DNA of 64,000 nucleotides from an uncultured Subdoligranulum sp. (GTDB lineage: Bacteria > Bacillota > Clostridia > Christensenellales > CAG-314). Position numbers and translations under genes: made by a program. Within the stretch, counting starts at the first letter, position 1. Each line of letters begins with the position of its first letter. Positions 7,152-16,807 of the stretch are shown in pieces. The DNA lies in contig CABUZX010000003.1 in the NCBI GenBank assembly GCA_902496185.1, positions 26,857-90,856 on the forward strand, in the 5' to 3' direction. The notes beneath the pieces are model-generated. The model made no database searches, was not told the DNA's origin, and worked only from the letters and a program-made list of their open reading frames with translations.

Positions 7152-7973
7152 ATGCAAAAACTAATTATTACTGCGGCAATTTGCGGTGCGGAAGTCACAA
7201 AACAACACAACCCTGCCGTCCCCTACACCGTTAAAGAAATAGCAAGAGAGGCAAAAAGCGCTTACGACGCAGGCGCGTCTATAATTCACTTGCACGTTCG
7301 CGAAGACGACGGAACTCCAACTCAAAGCGCAAAACGTTTTAAAGAGTGTATGGAAGCAATCAAAAAAGTTTGCCCCGACGTCATTATTCAACCTTCTACG
7401 GGTGGCGCCGTAGGTATGAGCAACGACGAAAGACTTCAACCCGTTTCGCTTTTGCCCGAAATGGCCACTTTGGATTGCGGTACGTGCAACTTTGGCGGAG
7501 ACGAAATTTTTGTCAACACCGAAAACACAATTGTCGAATTTGCTCAAAAAATGACGGAAAAAGGCATCAAGCCGGAATGCGAAGTTTTTGACAAAGGTAT
7601 GATAGATATGGCTTTAAGACTTGCAAAAAAAGGATATATCCCCTCACCGTTGCATTTCAATTTTGTAATGGGTGTAAACGGCGGTATAACGGGTACGGTA
7701 AGAGACCTTTTGTTTATGAAAGAAAGTATACCAAGCGACAGCACTTTTACCGTATCGGGCGTAGGCAAATGCCAGTTAGAAATGGCAACGGCGTCCATCC
7801 TTTTGGGTGGTCACGTCCGCGTAGGTTTTGAAGACAACGTCTATCTTAAAAAGGGCGTTTTGTTAAAAAGCAATGGCGAAATGGTAGAAAAAATAGTAGC
7901 AATAGCAAGACTTTTGGGCAGAGAAATTGCCACCCCTGACGAAACGCGTCAAATATTGGGATTGAAAAATTAA
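7152..7973 (+). CDS. kce: 3-keto-5-aminohexanoate cleavage enzyme
   Basis: Kce condenses (5S)-5-amino-3-oxohexanoate with acetyl-CoA to give acetoacetate and L-3-aminobutyryl-CoA. The 273-residue protein belongs to the BKACE (formerly DUF849) TIM-barrel family. It shows CGAE at residues 11-14, the metal-binding pair H46-x-H48 in IIHLHVRED, the PSTGG block, and HVRVGFEDN near the C-terminus. The start at ATG 7152 is chosen over an upstream codon in frame because AGGGG lies before it and the protein begins with the usual KLIITAAICGAE. It is one base after kal, so translational coupling is likely. Confidence 0.95.
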   Translation: MQKLIITAAICGAEVTKQHNPAVPYTVKEIAREAKSAYDAGASIIHLHVREDDGTPTQSAKRFKECMEAIKKVCPDVIIQPSTGGAVGMSNDERLQPVSLLPEMATLDCGTCNFGGDEIFVNTENTIVEFAQKMTEKGIKPECEVFDKGMIDMALRLAKKGYIPSPLHFNFVMGVNGGITGTVRDLLFMKESIPSDSTFTVSGVGKCQLEMATASILLGGHVRVGFEDNVYLKKGVLLKSNGEMVEKIVAIARLLGREIATPDETRQILGLKN

Positions 7974-8026
7974 AAATCAAAACATCAAAGTTATTTAAGA
8001 CAGTACAAGGATAAAGGAGAATTTTT

Positions 8027-9070
8027 ATGGAAGAAATCAAAGGCAATAAATACGGTACGCATAGAGTTATAGAACCACAAGGTGTTTTGACTCAAGCCGC
8101 GCGTAAAATAGACAATGATATGAGCAAAGTTTACAGCAACGAAATAGTATGCGACGTTATATCGCTCAACATTGACTCAGCCTCCTTCACTCAAATCGAA
8201 AAGGAAGCAGGCGGAGACGAAGAAAAAATCAAAGCCAAAATTATGGAAATCGTAAACGAACGTGGCAAAATGCAAAACCCGGTCACTGGCAGTGGCGGAA
8301 TGTTTATCGGAGTAGTTTCTCACGTTGGCAATGACCTGAAAAACTGCGGTCTTAAAGTGGGCGACAAAATAGCTTCTTTAGTTTCGCTCTCTCTCACGCC
8401 GCTTAATATCACCAAAATCAAAGCCGTACATAAAGCAATAGATCGCGTAGACGTCGAAGCCAAAGCCGTCCTTTTTGAAAGCGGTCTCTACGCCGTTTTG
8501 CCCAACGATATGCCAGAAAATCTTGCTCTTGCAGCCCTTGACGTTGCAGGCGCACCAGCTCAAACGGCAAAACTCGTACAAAGCGGTGACACCGTACTCG
8601 TACTCGGCGCCGGCGGAAAAAGCGGTGTCTTGGTTTGTTATGAAGCAAAAAAACGCGCAGGTTGTACGGGTAAAGTCGTAGGCGTTGTTCTTTTTGAAGA
8701 AGACGCCCGCAAAATTAAGGAACTTGGTATCGTAGACGAAGTAATCGTAGCTTCAGCAACCGAACCTATCACCGTACTTGAAAAGGCTCTCGAAGCTAAC
8801 GACGGTAAGGAATACGACGTTTCCATCAACTGCGTAAACGTTCAAAATACTGAAATGACCACTATTTTGCCCGTACGCGACGGTGGTACGGTATACTTTT
8901 TCTCTATGGCTACGAGCTTTACAAAAGCCGCTTTGGGCGCTGAAGGCGCAGGCAAGGACGTAAATATGATTATCGGCAACGGATACACCAAAGGTCACGC
9001 CGAAATTACTCTTAACGAACTTCGTGAACACGAAGGAATTCGCAAACTTTTTGAAAATACTTACGCATAG
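8027..9070 (+). CDS. kdd: L-erythro-3,5-diaminohexanoate dehydrogenase
   Basis: Kdd oxidatively deaminates 3,5-diaminohexanoate to 5-amino-3-oxohexanoate with NAD(P)+. The product is 347 residues, the family length. It carries an N-terminal YGTHRVIEPQGVLTQAA block, a medium-chain-dehydrogenase-like fold, and a Rossmann glycine motif VLVLGAGGKSG (residues 190-200). The intact C-terminal region includes EITLNELREHEGIR. AAAGGAG precedes ATG 8027. The gene lies between kce and kamA. Confidence 0.95.
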   Translation: MEEIKGNKYGTHRVIEPQGVLTQAARKIDNDMSKVYSNEIVCDVISLNIDSASFTQIEKEAGGDEEKIKAKIMEIVNERGKMQNPVTGSGGMFIGVVSHVGNDLKNCGLKVGDKIASLVSLSLTPLNITKIKAVHKAIDRVDVEAKAVLFESGLYAVLPNDMPENLALAALDVAGAPAQTAKLVQSGDTVLVLGAGGKSGVLVCYEAKKRAGCTGKVVGVVLFEEDARKIKELGIVDEVIVASATEPITVLEKALEANDGKEYDVSINCVNVQNTEMTTILPVRDGGTVYFFSMATSFTKAALGAEGAGKDVNMIIGNGYTKGHAEITLNELREHEGIRKLFENTYA

Positions 9071-9079
9071 GAGTAAACT

Positions 9080-10324
9080 ATGGATAGAAAAATTTTTACC
9101 GATATACCCGATAAGGATTGGAACGATTGGAAATGGCAAATTCGCAACCGCATTGAAACGCTTGATCAATTAAAAAAATACGTTAATCTCACTCCCGACG
9201 AAGAAGAAGGTGTAAAAAAATGCCTTGGCAAACTACGTATGGCTATTACACCCTACTATCTTTCACTTATAGACCTTGACGACCCATACGACCCCGTACG
9301 CAGGCAAGCTATACCTACGGCAGACGAACTTTTCGTTTCTTCCGCCGATCTTGACGACCCCTTGCACGAAGACACCGACAGTCCCGTGCCCGGCCTTACT
9401 CACCGTTATCCCGACAGAGTATTGCTTTTGACTACAGACCAATGCTCTATGTATTGCCGTCATTGCACGCGCAGACGCTTTGCAGGACAACACGATTGCG
9501 AAGTAAGCAACGACAAAATAGATAAATGTATCGAATACGTACGCAACCACCCCGAAGTACGCGACGTGTTACTTTCTGGCGGAGACGTACTTTGCTTGTC
9601 GGACGAAAAGTTGGAGTACATTATTTCTAAACTGCGCGAGATAGAACACGTTGAAATTATCCGTCTCGGCAGTCGTACGCCAATAGTTATGCCACAGCGC
9701 ATTACCAAAGAGCTTTGCGATATGCTAAAGAAATATCATCCAATTTGGCTCAATACGCATTTCAATCACCCGAAAGAAATGACGCCCGAAGCCAAACGCG
9801 CTTGCGCAATGCTTGCAGACGCAGGTATTCCTCTCGGAAACCAAAGCGTATTGCTTGCAGGCGTAAACGATTGCCCTGCGGTAATGAAAAAACTTGTTCA
9901 CGAATTGGTAAAAGCGCGCGTACGCCCCTACTACATTTATCAATGCGATTTGTCAATGGGCTTGGAGCATTTCCGTACGCCCGTTTCAAAGGGAATAGAA
10001 ATAATCGAAGCTTTGCGCGGACATACTTCCGGCTATGCCGTGCCAACTTTTGTAGTCGACGCGCCCGGTGGCGGTGGAAAAATACCCGTCATGCCAAACT
10101 ATCTTATTTCGCAATCTCCTGACAAAGTGATTTTGCGTAACTTTGAAGGCGTTATTACAACCTACACTCAACCTCTTGACTACAAAAATCAATGTCATTG
10201 CAAAGACTGCGAAGAAAAACGCAAACAAATGCAGGGCGTTGCGGGATTGCTTGAAGGTAATGCAATGAGTCTCGAACCGGCAAATCTCGAAAGACGTAAA
10301 CGTCACTCAAAGGAGAAACAATGA
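9080..10324 (+). CDS. kamA: Lysine 2,3-aminomutase (radical SAM)
   Basis: KamA converts L-lysine to L-beta-lysine, the entry step, using a [4Fe-4S] cluster, S-adenosylmethionine and PLP. The 414-residue protein has the radical-SAM motif C122-x3-C126-x2-C129 within TDQCSMYCRHCTRRR, the GGDVL block, and DAPGGGGK, whose Lys (near residue 334) forms the PLP aldimine in the family. The C-terminus has Cys residues (CHCKDCEE) that bind zinc in characterised enzymes. GGAG precedes ATG 9080. The stop overlaps the kamD start by 4 nt. Confidence 0.97.
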   Translation: MDRKIFTDIPDKDWNDWKWQIRNRIETLDQLKKYVNLTPDEEEGVKKCLGKLRMAITPYYLSLIDLDDPYDPVRRQAIPTADELFVSSADLDDPLHEDTDSPVPGLTHRYPDRVLLLTTDQCSMYCRHCTRRRFAGQHDCEVSNDKIDKCIEYVRNHPEVRDVLLSGGDVLCLSDEKLEYIISKLREIEHVEIIRLGSRTPIVMPQRITKELCDMLKKYHPIWLNTHFNHPKEMTPEAKRACAMLADAGIPLGNQSVLLAGVNDCPAVMKKLVHELVKARVRPYYIYQCDLSMGLEHFRTPVSKGIEIIEALRGHTSGYAVPTFVVDAPGGGGKIPVMPNYLISQSPDKVILRNFEGVITTYTQPLDYKNQCHCKDCEEKRKQMQGVAGLLEGNAMSLEPANLERRKRHSKEKQ

Positions 10325-11874
10325 GCAAACTTAATTTAGACAAAAATTTAATCAATAAAGCAAGAGCCCACGCAAAAAATATAGCGCGCGATACTCAAAA
10401 CTTTATTGACAAGCATACTACCGTCACGGTTGAACGTACCGTTTGCCGTCTGCTTGGTATCGACGGAGTAAACGCCTTTGAAAATCCCCTACCCAACGTA
10501 GTTGTCGAACATCTCGTAGACAAAAATATACTTTCGGGCGGGAGCGCATATTACGTAGGCAACGCCATTTGCAATCTCGGTCTTTCCCCGCAACAAATAG
10601 CGGAAGGAATTAACAAGGGCGAAATCGACCTATCTACGTTGCCACGCAAAGATATTACGGAAGTAAGAAAAGCCCTTGCTTTATACGTCGATAATACCAT
10701 CAACAAAATAGACGGCAACGTCAAAGCAAGACAATCTTACCTTGATAGATTTGGAGACAAACAAGGAGCGTATTTGTACATCATAGTTGCAACAGGCAAC
10801 ATTTACGAAGATATAGTTCAGGCAAAAGCAGCGGCAAAACAAGGCGCTGATATTATTGCCGTTATCCGTACAACTGGACAAAGCTTATTGGACTACGTCC
10901 CCTACGGCGCAACGACGGAAGGTTTTGGCGGTACTTACGCCACGCAAGAAAATTTCCGTCTTATGCGAAAAGCGCTGGATGAAGTCAGCGAAGAAGAACA
11001 CCGCTACATAAGACTTTGCAACTACTGTTCGGGATTATGTATGCCGGAAATCGCCGCTATGGGCGCATTGGAAAGATTAGACGTAATGCTCAACGACGCT
11101 TTGTACGGTATTTTATTCCGTGACATCAATATGAAACGTACGATAATTGACCAATTTTTCTCACGCGTAATTAACGGTTACGCAGGGGTAATCATTAACA
11201 CAGGCGAGGACAATTATCTTACTACTGCCGACGCAGTTGAGGAAGCTCATACCGTACTTGCCTCGCAATTTTTAAACGAGCAATTTGCATTGCTCGCAGG
11301 TTTGCCTGAATCTCAAATGGGGTTAGGTCACGCCTTTGAAATAGACCCTGCCGTTAAAAATGGATTTTTAATGGAATTGGCGCAAGCTCAAATGGCAAGA
11401 GAAATATTCCCCAACGCTCCGCTCAAATATATGCCTCCGACAAAACACATGACTGGCAATATTTTCCGTGGACATATTCAAGACGCGCTCTTTAATATGG
11501 TAACCGTTATGACGGGACAAAAATTGCATTTACTCGGTATGATGACGGAAGCTTTGCATACGCCCTTTATGTCGGACAGAGCGCTTGCTATCGAAAACGC
11601 ACAATACGTATTTAATACGATGGCGGATTTAGGCGACGAAATCAACTTTAAGGAAGGTGGTTTTATTCAATCCCGCGCGCACGAAGTATTGTCAAAAACC
11701 ACTACTTTGCTCGGCGAAATTGAAAAAAATTCACTGTTTACTTCCCTATCTAAGGGAGTTTTTGCCGATATTAAACGTCCGCAGGACGGCGGTAAAGGTC
11801 TCAACGGCGTGGTAGAAAAGGATTCCGTCTACTTTAACCCGTTTGTAGAAAAAATGTTGGAGGGAAAAAGATGA
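10321..11874 (+). CDS. kamD: Lysine 5,6-aminomutase alpha subunit
   Basis: This is the large subunit of the adenosylcobalamin- and PLP-dependent mutase that turns beta-lysine into 3,5-diaminohexanoate. The 517 residues match the family length. Typical blocks include ADIIAVIRTTGQSLLDYVPYGATTEGFGGTYATQ (split in the family alignment around the substrate site), YCSGLCMPEIA, and PLKYMPPTKHMTGN near residue 375. It overlaps kamA by 4 nt and kamE by 4 nt, so the three mutase genes are translationally coupled. Repair of inactivated enzyme probably depends on KamB and KamC upstream. Confidence 0.97.
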   Translation: MSKLNLDKNLINKARAHAKNIARDTQNFIDKHTTVTVERTVCRLLGIDGVNAFENPLPNVVVEHLVDKNILSGGSAYYVGNAICNLGLSPQQIAEGINKGEIDLSTLPRKDITEVRKALALYVDNTINKIDGNVKARQSYLDRFGDKQGAYLYIIVATGNIYEDIVQAKAAAKQGADIIAVIRTTGQSLLDYVPYGATTEGFGGTYATQENFRLMRKALDEVSEEEHRYIRLCNYCSGLCMPEIAAMGALERLDVMLNDALYGILFRDINMKRTIIDQFFSRVINGYAGVIINTGEDNYLTTADAVEEAHTVLASQFLNEQFALLAGLPESQMGLGHAFEIDPAVKNGFLMELAQAQMAREIFPNAPLKYMPPTKHMTGNIFRGHIQDALFNMVTVMTGQKLHLLGMMTEALHTPFMSDRALAIENAQYVFNTMADLGDEINFKEGGFIQSRAHEVLSKTTTLLGEIEKNSLFTSLSKGVFADIKRPQDGGKGLNGVVEKDSVYFNPFVEKMLEGKR

Positions 11875-12659
11875 GCGGAGGACTTTATAACTTGCACAAA
11901 AGCAACGTCGATACCACCCTTGATCTCGAAGCTATCAAGCCGTATGGCGATACAATGAACGACGGAAAGGTTCAGTTGAGTTTTACCCTACCCGTCACAA
12001 ACGACGACCGCGGACAAGAAGCAGCAAAACTGCTTGCAAAAAAGATGGGACTTTTAGAACCTTCCGTTGCGCTGGCAAAAACCTTAGACAAAGATTTTAC
12101 TTTTTACGTCGTTTACGGCGAATGTACTCATACGGTAAATTACAACAAAATTAAAGTTGCCACGGTAGAAAACGACGTATTGTCAATGGAAGAAACAAAT
12201 CTGTTTATTAAGGAAAATTTTGGGCGCAAACTCGTGGTCATTGGAGCCTCTACCGGCACAGACGCTCATACCGTCGGTATAGACGCTATTATGAACCGCA
12301 AAGGCTTTGCAGGACACTACGGACTTGAGCGTTACGAAATGATTGAAGCGCTTAATATGGGTAGTCAAGTAACTAACGAAGACTTTATCAAAAAAGCAAA
12401 GGAACTAAAAGCAGATATAATGTTGGTAAGTCAAACTGTCACTCAAAAGGACGTTCATATCAAAAATCTTACCGAGCTTATTGAACTTATGGAGGCGGAA
12501 AACTTGCGCGATAAAGTTATATTATGTTGCGGTGGCGCAAGAATCACCCATGAACTTGCAAAAGAACTTGGCTATGACGCTGGATTTGGTTCTGGCAAAT
12601 TTGCCGAAGACGTTATTTCCTTTGCCGTTACCGAAATGGTAAAACGTAATATGAAATAA
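11871..12659 (+). CDS. kamE: Lysine 5,6-aminomutase beta subunit
   Basis: This is the small subunit, 262 residues, with the cobalamin-binding Rossmann domain. The base-off B12 motif D131-A-H133-T-V-G is present, and eleven residues later K144 in NRKGFAG matches the PLP-binding lysine known from the Clostridium enzyme. Both catalytic marks are therefore intact. A second Gly-rich segment (CCGGARITHELAKELGYDAGFG) completes the B12 domain. The start overlaps the end of kamD by 4 nt behind GGAGGG. Confidence 0.97.
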   Translation: MSGGLYNLHKSNVDTTLDLEAIKPYGDTMNDGKVQLSFTLPVTNDDRGQEAAKLLAKKMGLLEPSVALAKTLDKDFTFYVVYGECTHTVNYNKIKVATVENDVLSMEETNLFIKENFGRKLVVIGASTGTDAHTVGIDAIMNRKGFAGHYGLERYEMIEALNMGSQVTNEDFIKKAKELKADIMLVSQTVTQKDVHIKNLTELIELMEAENLRDKVILCCGGARITHELAKELGYDAGFGSGKFAEDVISFAVTEMVKRNMK

Positions 12660-12697
12660 AATACCCCAAAAATAAAAAATAAAGGAGGTTGAACAAA

Positions 12698-13360
12698 TTG
12701 AAAAACAAACTTGTTAGTCTCGAAAAGGCTTTAGACCTTATTAAAGACGGTGACGTCGTTATGTACGGCGGTTTTATCGGAGTAGGCACTCCTGAAACAA
12801 TAGTCGACGGATTGGTTGCAAAAAAAACAGGCAACCTTACCATCATTGGCAACGATACGGGCAAACCCGGAAAAGGCGTTTCTAAACTTATTGCGGCGCG
12901 TCTCGTTAAAAAAGTAATTGCATCACACATTGGCACAAACCCCGAAACGGGCGCTTTGATGAGTAGCGGAGAGTTGGAAGTAGAACTTGTACCTCAAGGC
13001 ACTCTTGCGGAACGTATCCGCGCGGGTGGTTATGGCTTGGGTGGTATACTCACCCCTACCGGACTCAATACCGAAGTTGCCACAGGCAAGCAAATAATAA
13101 ACGTTGACGGAAAAGATTATCTCCTCGAAAAACCCCTACGCGCAAACGTGGCAATTTTAAGAGGTTCTTTAGTTGACGAAGCAGGCAACGTATATTACAA
13201 CGGAACTACACGCAACTTTAATCCGCTGGTAGCAACCGCCGCCGACGTAGTAATAGTAGAAGCAGAAAAATACGTCAAAGCAGGCGAAATTCCGCAGGAG
13301 CACGTAATGACGCCGGGGATTATGGTAGATTATATAGTACTCGAAGGAGGTAAAAACTAA
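12698..13360 (+). CDS. atoD: Butyryl-CoA:acetoacetate CoA-transferase alpha subunit
   Basis: The 220-residue subunit of a class I CoA-transferase moves CoA between acetoacetate and butyrate or acetate, so acetoacetate made by Kce can enter the butyrate route. Family marks are DGDVVMYGGFIGVGTPE at the N-terminus and GGYGLGGILTPTGLNT. The start is the TTG at 12698: AAAGGAGG ends 9 nt before it. An earlier in-frame TTG (12689) sits directly against the ribosome site and is too close. It shares one base with atoA. Confidence 0.92.
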   Translation: MKNKLVSLEKALDLIKDGDVVMYGGFIGVGTPETIVDGLVAKKTGNLTIIGNDTGKPGKGVSKLIAARLVKKVIASHIGTNPETGALMSSGELEVELVPQGTLAERIRAGGYGLGGILTPTGLNTEVATGKQIINVDGKDYLLEKPLRANVAILRGSLVDEAGNVYYNGTTRNFNPLVATAADVVIVEAEKYVKAGEIPQEHVMTPGIMVDYIVLEGGKN

Positions 13361-14007
13361 TGGATGATGCAAAAACCATTATAGCGCGTCGCGCGTCAAA
13401 AGAACTCCAAAACGGAGATATAGTCAATCTCGGTATCGGTTTGCCCACTATGGTAGCTCAATTTTTGTCCCCCGACCTTGATATAACATTTCAATCGGAA
13501 AACGGAATTTTGGGTATGGGCGCGGAAGAAAAGGAAAATCCTAACCCCGACGTTATAAACGCGGGCGGAGCTTTCGTAAACGTTTTGCCTCACGGCGTAT
13601 TTTTTGACTCTGCTACGTCATTTGGTATTATCCGTGGCGGTCACGTTGACAAAACTATTCTCGGAGCGCTTCAAATAGACCAAGAAGGCTCTCTTGCAAG
13701 CCATATCGTCCCCGGCAAATTAGTACCGGGTATGGGCGGAGCAATGGATTTGGTTGTCGGAGCAAAAAAAGTCATTGTTGTCACAACTCATACTGCCAAA
13801 GGCGCGCCAAAAATCCTAAAAAAATGCACCTTGCCCTTAACTGCTTTTAACAAAGTCAACCGCATAATAACGGAACTTGCGGTAATAGATTGCACGGAAA
13901 AAGGCTTGGTACTGCGTGAAAGACACGTTTCTACCACGATAGAAGAAATTCAATCTTTGACGGAAGCCACCTTGATTATTCCCGAAAAAGTAGAGGTTTT
14001 TGAATAA
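13360..14007 (+). CDS. atoA: Butyryl-CoA:acetoacetate CoA-transferase beta subunit
   Basis: The 215-residue subunit carries the catalytic glutamate of class I CoA-transferases, E47 in FQSENGILGMG. GLPTMVA and the C-terminal VTTHTAKGAPKILKKCTLPLT block are also typical. The ATG overlaps the atoD stop by one base and is preceded by GAAGGAGG. It is the last gene of the lysine operon and is followed by a strong terminator. Confidence 0.94.
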   Translation: MDDAKTIIARRASKELQNGDIVNLGIGLPTMVAQFLSPDLDITFQSENGILGMGAEEKENPNPDVINAGGAFVNVLPHGVFFDSATSFGIIRGGHVDKTILGALQIDQEGSLASHIVPGKLVPGMGGAMDLVVGAKKVIVVTTHTAKGAPKILKKCTLPLTAFNKVNRIITELAVIDCTEKGLVLRERHVSTTIEEIQSLTEATLIIPEKVEVFE

Positions 14008-14017
14008 AAAAGTATAC

Positions 14018-14055
14018 AAAAAACATCCGATTAGTTTAATCGGATGTTTTTTTTG
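14018..14055 (+). terminator. Terminator between atoA and nfnB (convergent)
   Basis: The stem AAACATCCGATTA / TAATCGGATGTTT is flanked by A and T runs, so it can work for the lysine operon and for the opposing nfn operon. Confidence 0.92.
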
Positions 14056-14064
14056 TTTTGTAAA

Positions 14065-15453
14065 TCATTTTTTGTTTTTAAGATAATTGTCAATACCTTT
14101 TGCTGCGGTTTTGCCTGCATCCATAGCAAGTATTACCGTTGCAGGTCCCGTAACTGCGTCACCACCTGCAAATACGCCCAATCTCGTAGTCATACCGTTT
14201 TCATCTACGATAATATTTCCTTTTTTGTCCGTCTGAATACCGTAAGTTGACGCTACCACCAAATCGCTTGACCCCGTACCGATAGACATTATAACGCAAT
14301 CGGTATCTATCACAAAATTGCTGTTGGGTTTTTCTATAGGAGATCTACGCCCGCTTTCGTCCGGCTCACCAAGAGTCATTTCTACACATTCAATACCTTT
14401 GACAAAGAAATTTTCGTCTCCGATAATTTTGACTGGATTTGTCAAAAGTTTAAATTCTATTCCTTCCTCCTCTGCGTGTACGACTTCGTCCGCGCGTGAA
14501 GGCAACTCGTCTCGACTGCGACGGTATACTATCGTAACTTTTGCTCCAAATCGAATAGCGCAACGGGCGGCATCCATTGCTACGTTTCCACCGCCTACTA
14601 CTACGTATTTTTTTGCATGCAACAGTGGTGTATCAAACTTTTCGTCGTATGCGTTCATAAGGTTAACTCGCATTAAAAATTCGTTAGCAGAATAAACGCC
14701 GTTGAGATTTTCGCCCTCTATCCCCATAAATTTAGGCGTAGCCGATCCGTTACCAACAAATACTGCGGAAAAACCCTCGGCAAACATATCGTCAACCGTC
14801 AAAGTTTTGCCCACTACCGCGTTTGTAATAAATTTTACCCCGAGGGATCTTAAAGAACTTATTTCCCTTTCAACCACTTTTGCAGGCAAAATAAATTCAG
14901 GTATACCATAAGTCAAAATTCCACCAGTCGTATGCAAAGCTTCGTAAACTGTGACGGAATATCCCATTTTTGCAAGGTCTGCGGCGCAAGTAAGCCCCGC
15001 AGGACCACTACCAACTATAGCAACGCTCTTTCCATTTGGTGTGGGAATTTCCTCCTTTTGCTGGCAATTTTGATAATACCAGTCGGCTACAAATCTTTCC
15101 AACCTACCAATACCTACGGGCTCGCCTTTGATACCCCTTACGCAGTATTTTTCGCACTGTTTTTCTTGTGGGCATACGCGTCCACAAATTGCAGGCAAGT
15201 TGCTGGTCCTTGAAATTATTTCGTAAGCTTTTGCAATATTGCCTTGTCTTATCTGTTCGATAAACGCAGGTATATCGTTTTGTACGGGACAACCCTTTGT
15301 GGCGCAAGGCTTGTGTTTGCAGTTTAAACATCTTTCCGCCTCATTTTTTGCCGTTTGGAGATCGTAGCCCGTCTCTACTTCCCCAAAATTATTTATTCTT
15401 TCCTTTGCGTCCTGCGTTGGAATAGGATATTTTTTTAAAGACATATCAGGCAT
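14065..15453 (-). CDS. nfnB: NfnB / GltA-like flavoprotein, large subunit of NADH-dependent reduced ferredoxin:NADP+ oxidoreductase
   Basis: The 462-residue protein has an N-terminal [4Fe-4S] domain (CLNCKHKPCATKGCPV, CGRVCPQEKQCEKYCVRG), an FAD-binding motif VAIVGSGPAGLTCAADLAKMGY, and an NADPH-binding motif VVVGGGNVAMDAARCA. Alone it resembles the small subunit of glutamate synthase (GltD/GltA). The gene directly upstream encodes the NfnA-like partner, and no glutamate-synthase large subunit is nearby, so the bifurcating transhydrogenase NfnAB is the better reading. Such a complex would balance NADH, NADPH and ferredoxin in a lysine fermenter (inference). One base separates the two genes. 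Confidence 0.88.
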   Translation of the reverse strand: MPDMSLKKYPIPTQDAKERINNFGEVETGYDLQTAKNEAERCLNCKHKPCATKGCPVQNDIPAFIEQIRQGNIAKAYEIISRTSNLPAICGRVCPQEKQCEKYCVRGIKGEPVGIGRLERFVADWYYQNCQQKEEIPTPNGKSVAIVGSGPAGLTCAADLAKMGYSVTVYEALHTTGGILTYGIPEFILPAKVVEREISSLRSLGVKFITNAVVGKTLTVDDMFAEGFSAVFVGNGSATPKFMGIEGENLNGVYSANEFLMRVNLMNAYDEKFDTPLLHAKKYVVVGGGNVAMDAARCAIRFGAKVTIVYRRSRDELPSRADEVVHAEEEGIEFKLLTNPVKIIGDENFFVKGIECVEMTLGEPDESGRRSPIEKPNSNFVIDTDCVIMSIGTGSSDLVVASTYGIQTDKKGNIIVDENGMTTRLGVFAGGDAVTGPATVILAMDAGKTAAKGIDNYLKNKK

Positions 15454-16293
15454 TTATTCCACCTCCTTAAAAAGATTACAAGCGCGCTTATAAGCGTGCC
15501 TTTCCTGCTCGCCGTACATTTTGTTGCGTTTGATTGCTTCGTCAAAATCTACCGTAAATCCATCAAAGTCCGGTCCGTCTATACATGCAAATTTGACTTT
15601 ACCGTTGACCGTCAAACGACAACTACCGCACATACCAGTACCGTCCAACATAATGGGAGTCATACTTACGATTGTTTTTATCCCGTATTGACGGGTAAGC
15701 TCACAAACGTTGCGCATCATTACAAGATGACCAAAATCTATTACCATGTCGTAATTAACGCCCTGCTCCAAAAAAGTTTTAAGACCGTCGGTAACAACAC
15801 CCTTTTGCCCTGCCGTACCGTCGTCTGTAAGTAGAACAAAGTTGTCGCTGATTGCTTGGAACTCTTCTTTCAAAATAACTTCCTCCGCCGTGCGGAAACC
15901 TATAATAGTATCAACCTTGCAACCATTTTTGGTGAGTTGTTTTGCGTAAATATACGCCGAGGCGCAACCCGTATCACCGCCTACTACCGCCACGCGTGAA
16001 AAACCTTTGGTCTCCTTTTGCACTCCTAATGGTCCGAGTAAATCTGCCAATTTGTCTCCCACATTCAACTTGCTCAAACGCAACGTACCTGCTCCTACGG
16101 TTTTGAAGACTATACTGACGGTTTTTTCATCCCTGTCAAAATCTGTAATGGTAAAGGGCAATCTCTCGCCCTCCTTATCGGCACGCAAAATAACAAATTG
16201 CCCTGCCTGCGCCTTTTTTGCAGTCATTGGCGCGTAAATCCTCAACAATGACGTGGTTTTATTTAGTTGTTTTTTTTCTACTATTTCAAACAT
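15454..16293 (-). CDS. nfnA: NfnA, ferredoxin-NADP+ reductase-type small subunit
   Basis: This is a 279-residue FAD/NAD-binding protein of the dihydroorotate-dehydrogenase electron-transfer-subunit family. It has a flavin-binding RLPFTITDFD block, VVGGDTGCASAYIYAK for NAD(H), and a C-terminal Cys cluster GTGMCGSCRLTVNGKVKFACIDGPDFDG that binds a [2Fe-2S] centre. ATG 16293 is preceded by GGAG at 6 nt; an upstream TTG codon in frame overlaps that site and is rejected. It forms an operon with nfnB. Confidence 0.88.
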   Translation of the reverse strand: MFEIVEKKQLNKTTSLLRIYAPMTAKKAQAGQFVILRADKEGERLPFTITDFDRDEKTVSIVFKTVGAGTLRLSKLNVGDKLADLLGPLGVQKETKGFSRVAVVGGDTGCASAYIYAKQLTKNGCKVDTIIGFRTAEEVILKEEFQAISDNFVLLTDDGTAGQKGVVTDGLKTFLEQGVNYDMVIDFGHLVMMRNVCELTRQYGIKTIVSMTPIMLDGTGMCGSCRLTVNGKVKFACIDGPDFDGFTVDFDEAIKRNKMYGEQERHAYKRACNLFKEVE

Positions 16294-16360
16294 AATATTC
16301 TCCAATACGTAATATTTTGAAATTACATCTTACTGTTTATCCCTTTTTTGAGTGTTTTAA

Positions 16361-16807
16361 TTAAATATCGTACCAAATAGTAACGGGGCCGTCGTTTGTC
16401 TGAGATATAGTCATATCCGCGCCAAACAGCCCTTCCTTTACCGTCAACCCAAACAAACGCAACGCTTTACAAAATTCAAAATAAACTTCCTTGGCTTTAT
16501 CTGCCTGCATTGCCGTAACAAAACTCGGTCGGTTTCCGTGCGAAACGTCACCGCACAAAGTAAACTGCGATACCGACAGTATTTGTCCGCCTACGTCCAA
16601 AACGGAACGGTTCATTTTGCCGTTTTCGTCTTCAAAAACACGCAAATTTGCAATTTTTTTGGACAATAATTCTATTTTTTTGTATTTGTCAACTTCATCC
16701 TTGGATTCGGCGCAAAAATATACTACTAAACCAAAATCAATGGAAGAAATTAAATTGCCCTCAACGGACAACGTGGTTTTTTTTACCCTTTGTACAACTG
16801 CTTTCAT
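16361..16807 (-). CDS. dtd: D-aminoacyl-tRNA deacylase
   Basis: Dtd hydrolyses D-amino acids from mischarged tRNA. The 148-residue protein shows the two active-site motifs of the family, SVSQFTL (near residue 80) and the C-terminal NDGPVTIW (residues 139-146), and begins with MKAVVQRVKK as expected. Its ATG overlaps the stop of the hydrolase gene upstream (ATGA), so the two are co-translated. Confidence 0.96.
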   Translation of the reverse strand: MKAVVQRVKKTTLSVEGNLISSIDFGLVVYFCAESKDEVDKYKKIELLSKKIANLRVFEDENGKMNRSVLDVGGQILSVSQFTLCGDVSHGNRPSFVTAMQADKAKEVYFEFCKALRLFGLTVKEGLFGADMTISQTNDGPVTIWYDI